Source: Arthrobacter sp. ISL-30 (GTDB taxonomy: Bacteria; Actinomycetota; Actinomycetes; Actinomycetales; Micrococcaceae). Taken from it: a DNA stretch of 64,000 nucleotides. The notes under the pieces are model-generated. The model did not search any database. It was not told the DNA's origin and worked only from the letters and a program-made list of their open reading frames with translations. The translations under genes and the position numbers were made by a program. Shown here piece by piece: positions 25,707 to 33,900 of the stretch (the first letter of the stretch is position 1; every line of letters starts with the position of its first letter). Where the stretch lies: contig NZ_JAGGPK010000022.1 in the NCBI RefSeq assembly GCF_018613855.1, forward strand, positions 62,001 through 126,000, in the 5' to 3' direction.

Positions 25707-26327
25707 ATGGAGACACGTCGTATTACCGTTCTATCCGCCGGACTTAGTCTGCCGTCTTCGAGCCGCTTGCTCGCGGACCAGCTGGCCGCTTCGGTACGCA
25801 GGCAACTTGCGGAGGCGGGCTACGAGGCCGTGGTAGACGTCGTCGAACTCCGCGACCTGGCCGTGGACATCGCGAACAACTTCGTCACCGGCTATGCCGG
25901 GCCCCGGCTGGCGGACGTGATCGCAGGTGTTGAATCCTCGGACGGGATCATCGCCGTGACGCCTGTTTTTAGCGCGTCCTACAGCGGACTCTTCAAGTCC
26001 TTCATCGATGTCCTGGATCCGAAGTCCCTGGAGGGCAAGGCAGTGCTGCTCGGGGCCACAGGTGGCAGCGACCGGCACCAGATGGTCCTTGACTACGCGA
26101 TGCGCCCGCTGTTCACCTACCTGCGCACCAGGATGACTGCCACGTCGGTGTTTGCCGGACCACAGGACTGGGGAAACAACGACGACGGTTCGCTGTCTGC
26201 CCGCGTGGAAAGGGCGGCTGCTGAATTCACCCAGTTGCTCAGCGGACGGCAGCCGTCACGGAAGCCCGAACCGCTTGAGTCCCTGCCGTTCGAACAACTG
26301 CTTGCCGGCATCTCAGGCAACCGCTGA
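25707..26327 (+). CDS. NADPH-dependent FMN reductase family protein
   Basis: 206 residues from ATG 25707, with AGGAGG six bases upstream; the 16 codons open before it are discarded. Flavodoxin-like: TVLSAGLSLPSSSRLLADQL (phosphate loop), GIIAVTPVFSASYSGLFKSF and LLGATGGSDRHQMVLDYAMR. It resembles the CE1759/MsuE-like group that supplies reduced FMN to monooxygenases. No partner monooxygenase is adjacent. Confidence 0.85.
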   Translation: METRRITVLSAGLSLPSSSRLLADQLAASVRRQLAEAGYEAVVDVVELRDLAVDIANNFVTGYAGPRLADVIAGVESSDGIIAVTPVFSASYSGLFKSFIDVLDPKSLEGKAVLLGATGGSDRHQMVLDYAMRPLFTYLRTRMTATSVFAGPQDWGNNDDGSLSARVERAAAEFTQLLSGRQPSRKPEPLESLPFEQLLAGISGNR

Positions 26328-26347
26328 CGCTCAGCTCTTCTGGCAGG

Positions 26348-26398
26348 GCGAACTTTTCTGACAGGTGAACTTTTCTGACAGAGCGAACTTTTCCGAAG
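26348..26398 (+). repeat. Three near-identical 17-bp tandem units
   Basis: Units GCGAACTTTTCTGACAG (26348-26364), GTGAACTTTTCTGACAG (26365-26381) and a diverged AGCGAACTTTTCCGAAG (26382-26398). They fill the gap between the FMN reductase and zinc-ribbon genes. Confidence 0.85.
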
Positions 26399-26418
26399 GG
26401 CCGGTCGTTGGGCTGGAC

Positions 26419-26790
26419 ATGAAATGTCCTGTTGATTCAAATGACCTGATCATGAGCGAACGCAGCGGTGTGGAGATCGATTATTGTCCGCAATGTCGAG
26501 GTGTGTGGCTGGACCGCGGCGAGCTGGACAAGATCATAGACCGCGTCAATTCGCAGCCCGCGGCCCAGCAGGCTCAGGCGGCTCCGGCACCACAGGCTCC
26601 GGCCCCTGGCATGACACCGCCACCGCTCTACAACAACTTCGATCCCCGCTATGGCGACCAGCGCGGAAAGCCCCGCTACGACGACCGTCACGAGGGCGAC
26701 AGGAACTACGGCAAGCCCGGTTACGATCGCGACTACGATCGTCGCCGGAAAAAGAAGGAAGGATGGCTGGGGGACCTTTTCGACTTCTAG
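26419..26790 (+). CDS. Zinc-ribbon (zf-TFIIB-like) protein with charged tail
   Basis: 123 residues from ATG 26419. MKCPVDSNDLIMSERSGVEI then YCPQCRGVWLDRGELDKIID is a zf-TFIIB domain (Cys pair, CPQC pair). An Ala/Gln/Pro linker follows and then a basic/acidic repetitive tail with Arg, Asp and Tyr (GDRNYGKPGYDRDYDRRRKK) ending in WLGDLFDF. The start is uncertain: a GTG at 26365 would extend the protein into the tandem repeat. Function unknown. Confidence 0.75.
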   Translation: MKCPVDSNDLIMSERSGVEIDYCPQCRGVWLDRGELDKIIDRVNSQPAAQQAQAAPAPQAPAPGMTPPPLYNNFDPRYGDQRGKPRYDDRHEGDRNYGKPGYDRDYDRRRKKKEGWLGDLFDF

Positions 26791-26811
26791 GCAAGCCCCT
26801 GGACCAGCCCG

Positions 26812-27387
26812 CTAATCCTCCAGGAGTTCGATGAACTCGAGTGCCTGTTTCATGGTGATATCGGAATGTTTCGTCAGTGCGAGGGCCGCCGCCTCGACGT
26901 CCCCGCTTTTGGCCAGAGTGCGAATGCGCCCATAGATTTCGTCATTCAGCATGTTGCTGCTGACTTCCCGGGTGACATCGCCCTTGCTGGCGATGGCGCG
27001 GTAGCGGTACGGGAAGCGGACGGGCTCGTCGTCGTCGGGCATCAGGTCCTGCGGCGCGGGCTCGGGGGCGCGGAAGGGCTGGGGATGTGCCGCCAGGGCG
27101 CCGACGGCGTCACGGGAGGCGCGCAGGCCCTCACCTGTAGCCTCCAGATAGAGCTTGATGGCGGCCATGGCCTGTCCCTGCGCGATAAGCGAATACAGCC
27201 GCCGATGCTGGTCCTCACTGAGCTTGGCCGCCGATTCCCTCGCAAGTTCGGCGGCGTCCTTGGGGGCGGACGGCTGCGCCGACTCCGCCTTCGATGCGGC
27301 TGCGCGACGGGCAATGATGCGGCTTGTCACCAGGACGCCGCCGATGACGGCAAGCAGGATCAGTACAGGCACCAACAAAGATTCCAT
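26812..27387 (-). CDS. Membrane-anchored protein with L7/L12 C-terminal-like segment
   Basis: 191 residues. One N-terminal helix (VPVLILLAVIGGVLVTSRII), an Ala/Ser-rich basic linker, then RLYSLIAQGQAMAAIKLYLE followed by ATGEGLRASRDAVGAL, which follows the helix pattern of the ribosomal L7/L12 C-terminal domain (IKxxREATGLGLxEAKDxV). The last 60 residues are charged, with an acidic end. It starts 2 bases after the upstream gene, which has the same architecture, so the two are a pair. Function unknown. Confidence 0.7.
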   Translation of the reverse strand: MESLLVPVLILLAVIGGVLVTSRIIARRAAASKAESAQPSAPKDAAELARESAAKLSEDQHRRLYSLIAQGQAMAAIKLYLEATGEGLRASRDAVGALAAHPQPFRAPEPAPQDLMPDDDEPVRFPYRYRAIASKGDVTREVSSNMLNDEIYGRIRTLAKSGDVEAAALALTKHSDITMKQALEFIELLED

Positions 27388-27389
27388 TC

Positions 27390-27854
27390 CTAAAGCCGAT
27401 CTATGTAGTTCTTTGCGGTGGAAAGGTCCACGTGTGTGGCTTGCCGCAGGAGCTTGACGGCCTGGACCTTCTGGCCGCTGCGGACCATGGCCCGCAACTG
27501 CAGCGCCAACTGCGGATTGAGCTGACCATTCGGAAGTATATTGCCCTGATGCCCGGAGGGCGTTCCTCCCGGCGCAAAAGCCGCCAGTTGCCCTGATACC
27601 GAATGGGCCTGTGGATTCTGCTGATGCCGCTGTTCAGCGTCGCGATGCCTGGTGGATGCTTCCATTTTGGCCCGCGCAGCCAAGGCAGCCTGCGTCTGCG
27701 CCGCCTGGTGAGCGGCCGAGCGGGCAGCCAGCTCCCGCTGGTAGCGTTCGGCGTCTGAGAGGCCATGGTCTCGGGGCTTCAAAGCTGCTGAGACGGCCCA
27801 GAGGACGGCAAGAAGGACCAGCGCTGGAAAACCGACGAGAAGCACATCACCCAT
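27390..27854 (-). CDS. Membrane-anchored protein with L7/L12 C-terminal-like segment
   Basis: 154 residues from ATG 27854. A single N-terminal helix (GDVLLVGFPALVLLAVLWAV), then a long Gln/Ala/Arg-rich helical stretch with repeated QAALAARAKMEAS-type sequence, and a C-terminal LRAMVRSGQKVQAVKLLRQA followed by THVDLSTAKNYIDRL, again the L7/L12-like helix pattern. It is transcribed with the next gene (2-bp gap). Function unknown; a second in-frame ATG lies four codons upstream. Confidence 0.7.
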   Translation of the reverse strand: MGDVLLVGFPALVLLAVLWAVSAALKPRDHGLSDAERYQRELAARSAAHQAAQTQAALAARAKMEASTRHRDAEQRHQQNPQAHSVSGQLAAFAPGGTPSGHQGNILPNGQLNPQLALQLRAMVRSGQKVQAVKLLRQATHVDLSTAKNYIDRL

Positions 27855-28509
27855 ACTCGGTCCCATGCAGAAAGCTTATTCCCTTCCGCAGGTTATCCAC
27901 ACCATATTCCCCAATCCACATATGGTTTTGAGAGTGGGCTGTCAAATTCTCCAGGGAGCCTGTGGAATCCATCACAAATTCCACATGTTTGGTTCTCCAG
28001 CGACACGCCTAGGTCCAAAAACGGGATGGGAACGACACGCCGGTTGTGGATGACGTGTGGAAAAAAATCCTTTCGTCCACACGTTGGCTGAGACGTTTTC
28101 GCAGGTCAGAGGCAGTTTAAGGGCCAAACTATTTTTCTTTCCACAGGCCTGCGCACAGGCTGTGCACAAGGAGGAGCACGTATTCCACAACTTATCCACA
28201 CCCTCTAGGGGCAGCGGGCTTGGTTGCATTGAAAACGACGGCTACCGTGGCTAAATACCCGTTCCCGATAGCCAAATTTGTGTGCTTGACGTTCGCTTTC
28301 AGGCTCCGTAGCAGCGTTTACGGATGCCCCTGTGGATTGTCCTGTGGATAAGTTATGGAAAGTTGGGGGCGGGTCAGGAAATTGTCGTAGGGGGCTGTAA
28401 AAGTGGTCTCGCCTACGCGGTTTCCAGCCGTTTGGGCGCACCCGGCGGCATGAGCTTTGACGCCGCCGGTCAGCAACCATTCCACCGCGGTACACAATGG
28501 AGGACGGCT
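27855..28509. promoter_or_regulatory. Gene-free region with a dense cluster of DnaA-box-like 9-mers
   Basis: No gene in 655 bases. Three exact DnaA boxes: TTATCCACA at 27893-27901 and 28192-28200, and its reverse complement TGTGGATAA at 28343-28351. A further nine sites share the TCCACA/TGTGGA core: 27912, 27961, 27977, 28045, 28056, 28073, 28137, 28181 and 28331 (first bases). The local sequence is also unusually AT-rich (for example AAAAAAATCC near 28061 and ATTTTTCTTT at 28131). The cluster sits immediately before dnaB and probably binds DnaA, either to regulate dnaB or to titrate the initiator. It is not flanked by dnaA or dnaN, so the main origin is not here. Confidence 0.75.
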
Positions 28510-29889
28510 TTGTCAGTTACGCACTTGGACTCGATCGAAGGCACTAGAGGATCCGAAGCCAGTAGGAAGCCGCCTCAGGATATCGCCGCCGAACAGTCCG
28601 TTTTGGGCGGCATGATGCTCTCCAAGGACGCCATTGCGGATGTGGTGGAGATCGTTCGGGGGCACGACTTCTACCGCCCCGCACACGAGACAATCTACGA
28701 GTCCATCATCGACCTGTACGGTCGCGGCGAACCTGCCGATGCCGTGACCGTCTCCGATGAGCTGACCAAGCGCGGGGAAATCAACAGGATCGGCGGGCCG
28801 GCGTACCTTCACGAGCTCATCCAGACCGTGCCCACGGCCGCCAACGCAGGCTACTACGCTGAGATTGTTGCCGAGCGGGCTGTCCTGAGGCGCCTGGTTA
28901 ATGCCGGCACCAAGATTGTCCAGATGGGCTATGGCCAGGACGGCGAAGTGGAAGACCTCGTCAACCAGGCGCAGGCCGAGGTGTACGCCGTGGCCGAGCG
29001 GCGGACGGCCGAGGACTACGTGGCACTCAAGGACGTTATGGAGTCCACGGTTGACGAAATCGAGGCGTCAGGCCACCGTGGCGAAGGCATGGTTGGTGTC
29101 CCTACCGGATTCTATGAACTCGACGAGCTCACCCATGGACTGCATCCGGGACAGATGATTGTCATCGCCGCCCGCCCCGCCGTCGGTAAGTCCACTTTCG
29201 CCCTGGACTTTGCCCGTTCCGCCGCCATCAAGAACAACCTGGCCACAGTGATGTTCTCCCTCGAAATGGGTCGCAACGAAATCGCCATGCGCCTGCTGTC
29301 CGCCGAGGCCACCATCGGCCTGCAGGACCTCCGCAAGGGCACCATTCGCGACGAACAGTGGTCCAAGATCGCTACCACCATGGGCCGGATGAACGATGCC
29401 CCGCTGTTCATCGATGACAGCCCCAACATGTCCTTGATGGAAATTCGGGCCAAATGCCGGCGCCTCAAGCAGCAGCACGATCTCAAGCTCGTGATCCTCG
29501 ACTACCTCCAGCTCATGAGCTCAGGCAAGAAGGTCGAGTCCCGCCAGCAGGAAGTCTCGGAGTTCTCCCGTGCGCTCAAGCTCCTGGCCAAGGAACTGCA
29601 GGTTCCGGTCATTGCGCTGTCACAGCTGAACCGTGGATCGGAACAGCGCCAGGACAAGCGCCCAATGGTGTCGGACTTGCGTGAATCCGGCTCCATCGAG
29701 CAGGACGCCGACATGGTCATCCTGCTCCACCGCGAGGACGTCTATGACAAGGAATCGCCGCGCGCTGGTGAAGCAGATATCCTCGTGGCCAAGCACCGTA
29801 ACGGCCCCACTAAAGACATTGTGGTGGCCTTCCAAGGACACTATTCCCGCTTCGCCAACATGGCCGGTGACTCGGGCGGCGGCTTCTAG
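28510..29889 (+). CDS. dnaB: Replicative DNA helicase DnaB
   Basis: 459 residues from TTG 28510, chosen because GGAGG at 28499-28503 ends six bases upstream; the open frame runs back to 28324 through the DnaA-box region without a ribosome site. N-terminal domain PPQDIAAEQSVLGGMMLSKD, C-terminal RecA domain with Walker A IAARPAVGKSTFALDFARSA, Walker B LVILDYLQLM, then LSQLNRGSEQRQDKRPMVSD and RESGSIEQDADMVILLHRED. It forms the hexameric replication-fork helicase. No intein is present. Its stop codon overlaps the stop of the convergent thioesterase gene. Confidence 0.96.
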   Translation: MSVTHLDSIEGTRGSEASRKPPQDIAAEQSVLGGMMLSKDAIADVVEIVRGHDFYRPAHETIYESIIDLYGRGEPADAVTVSDELTKRGEINRIGGPAYLHELIQTVPTAANAGYYAEIVAERAVLRRLVNAGTKIVQMGYGQDGEVEDLVNQAQAEVYAVAERRTAEDYVALKDVMESTVDEIEASGHRGEGMVGVPTGFYELDELTHGLHPGQMIVIAARPAVGKSTFALDFARSAAIKNNLATVMFSLEMGRNEIAMRLLSAEATIGLQDLRKGTIRDEQWSKIATTMGRMNDAPLFIDDSPNMSLMEIRAKCRRLKQQHDLKLVILDYLQLMSSGKKVESRQQEVSEFSRALKLLAKELQVPVIALSQLNRGSEQRQDKRPMVSDLRESGSIEQDADMVILLHREDVYDKESPRAGEADILVAKHRNGPTKDIVVAFQGHYSRFANMAGDSGGGF

Positions 29890-30860
29890 GCGCCGCCTGC
29901 CCGCAGCAGGTGGTCCGGAAGCCGGTTCCCGGGTGCGCGGCCACGGATCTCCAGGAGTTCCCGGGCGTGGGCGTGCAGCCTGCGATCCTCGTCTGAGACG
30001 GGGTGCCAGGCGGGAATCGGAACGGAAGTCCCCGTCTCGTCCCGAGCCACCATCACCGTCAGGCAGTATGTCGTGAGGTTCATTTCATGGCCCTTCGGAT
30101 CGCCGGAGCGGACATGGACTGCGATGTGCATGCCCTTTCGGCCGGTGTACACCAGCCGCGCTTCGACCTCAACGAGGTGCCCGATCAGGAGTGGCCGGTA
30201 AAAGCGCACTCCGCCTGAGAACACCGCCACCGTGTCCCTGCCGCAGTAGCGTGAGGCGCAGACATAGGCCGCCTCATCGATCCACTTCATGACGGTTCCG
30301 CCGTGGACCTTGCCTCCCCAGTTCACGTCCGTGGGCGCGGCCATGAAGCGGAGGACCACCCGCTCGGCAGTTCCGGCGTCGGTGTATTCCTGTGCGTTCA
30401 TCGCCTGGACAATCTGCTCGCGCACCTCGATACGTGCCAGCGCATGGTCCCGCTGCTCAATCTCTTCGGCGGCCGTCGGCTCGAATTCCGGCACGCGGAT
30501 GGGCTTGCCGTCGGCGCCCACCGCCACGAAAATCACCATGCATTGGCTGCGCATGGTCGCCGGTCCACCCTTGGGATCTCCCGAGGAAACCACGGTACGG
30601 ATGTGCATGGAAGAGCGGCCGGTGTACACGATCGTAGCCTCGACTTCCACCATGTCCCCGCTGTTCACGGGATCGGCGAAGTGGATGTTTCCCACATAGG
30701 CGGTGACGCAGTAGGACTTGGCCCAGCCTACGGCCGCCGCGTAGGCGGCCTTGTCCACCCACTCCAGGACGGTGCCGGCGTCGACGGAGCCGCTATGCCC
30801 GACGTCGGTAGGGGCCGCCAGGAAGCGGAGGGTGACTGAATTGGAGGGGTGCTCGCTCAT
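29886..30860 (-). CDS. Acyl-CoA thioesterase with two hotdog domains
   Basis: 324 residues holding two similar halves: each begins with a LRFxAAPTDVxxxG.VxxGTVxxWxDxAAY pattern (SVDAGTVLEWVDKAAYAAAV and KVHGGTVMKWIDEAAYVCAS), giving a duplicated 4HBT hotdog. The catalytic Asp positions are both kept. The family hydrolyses medium- to long-chain acyl-CoA in the cytosol. It shares a 4-base CTAG overlap with the convergent dnaB stop. Confidence 0.88.
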   Translation of the reverse strand: MSEHPSNSVTLRFLAAPTDVGHSGSVDAGTVLEWVDKAAYAAAVGWAKSYCVTAYVGNIHFADPVNSGDMVEVEATIVYTGRSSMHIRTVVSSGDPKGGPATMRSQCMVIFVAVGADGKPIRVPEFEPTAAEEIEQRDHALARIEVREQIVQAMNAQEYTDAGTAERVVLRFMAAPTDVNWGGKVHGGTVMKWIDEAAYVCASRYCGRDTVAVFSGGVRFYRPLLIGHLVEVEARLVYTGRKGMHIAVHVRSGDPKGHEMNLTTYCLTVMVARDETGTSVPIPAWHPVSDEDRRLHAHARELLEIRGRAPGNRLPDHLLRAGGA

Positions 30861-30902
30861 GCTCGAAGTTTACTGAGGGCGGGTGTTCGTTACGTGACTT
30901 AA

Positions 30903-30948
30903 AAGCGAAACGCTGTCCCGACCGTTGGAGGTGGCCGGGACAGCGCTT
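30903..30948 (-). terminator. Terminator of the rhamnogalacturonan esterase/lyase gene
   Basis: On the minus strand, CGCTGTCCCG (30945-30936) pairs with CGGGACAGCG (30920-30911) around a 15-base loop, followed by TTTCGCTTTT. Confidence 0.8.
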
Positions 30949-30962
30949 GCTAGTGGACAGCG

Positions 30963-33900
30963 CTAGCGAACAGCCGTGTACGTGATGTCGGGCATCGTGG
31001 GCGTCTCCATGCCTTCTCCGATATAGAAGCTCGGGTGAGGCGGCTGGTTGTAGGAGATGTTCTCCCTGGCCACGGAGAGCCGATATACGGGATCGTGCAT
31101 CAGTGTGCGCAAGCGGACGTCTGTTCCTGCAGTGGTGGTGTAGATCCGCAGTTCAGTGCTGTCCGACGACGGCCACGCGATCTCCTCGCGCCAGTCACCG
31201 AGGAGGTCCGCCTGGATGGCCGGATTGCCCTTGGTGCCGTTGTTGGACTTGGCTCCGGTGGCTGTCAGCAACTTGTCGCTGGATTCGGTATTCCAGTTCC
31301 ACTTGCTGATGGTCGGTACTCCTTTGTAGGCCGCTTCATCGAAATCGTGGTCGACGATTTCACGGAGCAGGTCGCCATCCCACCACGCCAGAAAGTTGGC
31401 TGCAGGGATCTTGTTGGCAATCAGCTCGCCCTTGGCGGAGCGCAGTTCTCCGACTGGGGAGTTCCAGGCGGCGGTGCCGCCGATGGCCCAGCCTTCCGCG
31501 CCTGCATGGCGAGGATCGATGTCACCTGCTGCACCACGCCCCGTATCCTTGAGCGCCGGGATGCTCCAGAGCACTTCCCCGGTGGCCGAGTCGCGGAACG
31601 TGGCGCCCAGATTGCCGCTCGATCCCATGTCCTCATGGACTGCAAAGGTTTCCAGGCCGGGACGGCTTGGGTCCAGATCGCTGGTATGGATGGCATCGCC
31701 GTGGCCGAGGCCTGTGGTGTAGAGTGGCTTGCCGTTATCGTCGATCGTCATGGAACCGAAGACGAATTCGTCCTTGCCGTCGGCGTCGACGTCCGCTACG
31801 GACAGATTGTGGTTGCCCTGTCCGCGGTATTGGCTTCCGGCGGCGTCCGAGTCGAAGATCCAGCGCTTGGCGATCTTTCCGCCGACCAGGTCATACGTGG
31901 CCAGCACCGTACGGGTGTAGTAGCCGCGGCTGAACATCATGGACGGGTGTTCGGCGTCGAGGTAGGCCACCGCACCGAGGAAACGGTCCACGCGGTTGCC
32001 ATAGCCGTCGCCCCACGCGGCCACGTCTCCGCGCGGCGGATCGTACTTGACCGTGTCCATGATGGTGCCGGTGGAGCCATGGAACACAGTGAGGAACTCA
32101 TCCCCGGTCAGGACGTAGCCGCTGCTGTTGCGGTGGTCTGCATTGGGGTTGCCAATGGCCGTACCCGCTGCGTCGCGTGTGCCGTCCGCTGTCTTCATGG
32201 CGATTTCGGCCTTGCCGTCACCGTCGAAGTCGTAGGCCAGCAGTTGCGTGTAGTGTGCGCCGGCGCGGATGTTCGGGCCCATGTTGATGCGCCAGAGCTT
32301 GGTGCCGTCCATCTTGTAGGCGTCCACGTAGACCGTTCCGGTGTATCCGGCCTGCGAGTTGTCCTTCGCATTGGAGGGCGACCACATCTGGATGACTTCG
32401 TACGCGCCGTCGCCGTCGACGTCGGCCACGCTCGCGTCACCTGCCGAATAGCTGTATGGCTGGCCGTCCTTCGTGTAGTCGTCGGCGGGCTTGTCCAGCT
32501 TGATGGACAGGTAGTTGCCGCTCATCGGCGTGAACTGGGCGGTGAGTTGGTCAGCGCCGTTGCCCACGGCCTTGATCACGTACTTGGACGCTGTGGTGCC
32601 TTCAGGGTCGAGGTACGTTGTGCTGTTGCGGATCGGGTCTACGGTGAGCTGGACGCCGTCGCGAATCACATGGAAGCCGATGCTCTGCGGGTCACGGCCC
32701 AGCATGCGCCAGCCCACGCGGATTCCCTGCTCGGTTGCGATGGCCACTGGTGCCCGGTCCAAGGCTTCCATCTGGCGGTTCACGACTGTGACTCTTTCGG
32801 TACCCGTGACTGGAGAGGGAGCCGATTCGCCGCCATTATTAATGGCAGTGGCACGGTAGTAGTACTTGATCGTGGTGAGCACCGTATGGTCGGTGAAATC
32901 GACCTCCGAGGAGCGGCCAGCGAACGTGAACGGACCCGTCGCCGACGTCGAGCGGTAGATGTGGTAAGCGGTGGCTCCGGTAACCTTCTGCCACTTCAGG
33001 CTGACGCTGGTCTTCTCAATGCCCTTGACGTCGATCTTGGCCGGGGCGGACGGAATGGCGGTGTTCGGATCAGTCAGGGACACCTCGAAAATATTGGACG
33101 GCACGGATTCCAGTCCCGTGTTGTCGACGGCGATCACGTGGTACTTGTAGGGCAGCCCGGCGAACGCCGTGGTGTCCTGGTAGCTGGTTCCCGTGAGGTT
33201 CCCGGCAACCAGCTGGGGCTCGGTCTCATAGGACGCCTGGCGGAAGACCTTGTAGCTGGCCGCGTCCGTTACGGGGTCCCAGGCGAGGTCGACGGCGGGT
33301 GGGCTCGCCGCGGCGTCGACGTTCGTGGTCCGAAGGTTGGTGGGGCCAATGAGCAGCGGCGTGACTTCGAGGCCGTTCAGGCGCTGACCTGGGCCGCTGA
33401 TGGTGAGGTTAAGCTGGCCGTCCGTGACGAGGACCTGGTTGATGATCTTCGTAGCGGAGGACGCCCTGCCCGAGGTCACCTGGCCGAAGCCCTTGCCCTC
33501 GGCGGCCACGTCGGTCCTCGTGGAGCCAATCCAGTCGCTGTGGTAGGTCTTCAGGGCGTAGGTTCCGTTGGGGACGTCGAGCTGGAACTCGAAGCTTGAG
33601 CCGCTGAGGACGAAGTCGCGGAGCAGGTTGGTGGTGACGGCGCCGCGGTCGCGGTCGCTGAGCACGGAGAGGTCCTTGAAGCCGAAACCGCGATCCTTTG
33701 AGTAGGCCATGGTGCGGTTGACCTCGGTGTAGCCGGCTTCAACGGGAGCTCCCACCGGGCCGAAGTCGAAGCGGTACTTGGCTTCCTTCGTGGTCACGGG
33801 CAGCGCGTCGCTCGGTTCGGAGTCGCCCTTCGCGTTCATGGCCGTCAGCCGTACGGAGTACGCGGTGCCTTCAGCCAGTCCGGAGAGGTTTGCCGTGGGA

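Noticed and set aside
27855..28509. Main chromosomal origin (oriC)
   Set aside because: No dnaA or dnaN gene flanks it, so the usual actinobacterial origin setting is absent; kept only as a DnaA-box cluster.
31035..33599. Very long open frame on the plus strand opposite the rhamnogalacturonan gene
   Set aside because: It is the antisense of the PL11/Fn3 coding region; the sense protein has clear domains and the antisense is Val/Gly/Arg low-complexity.
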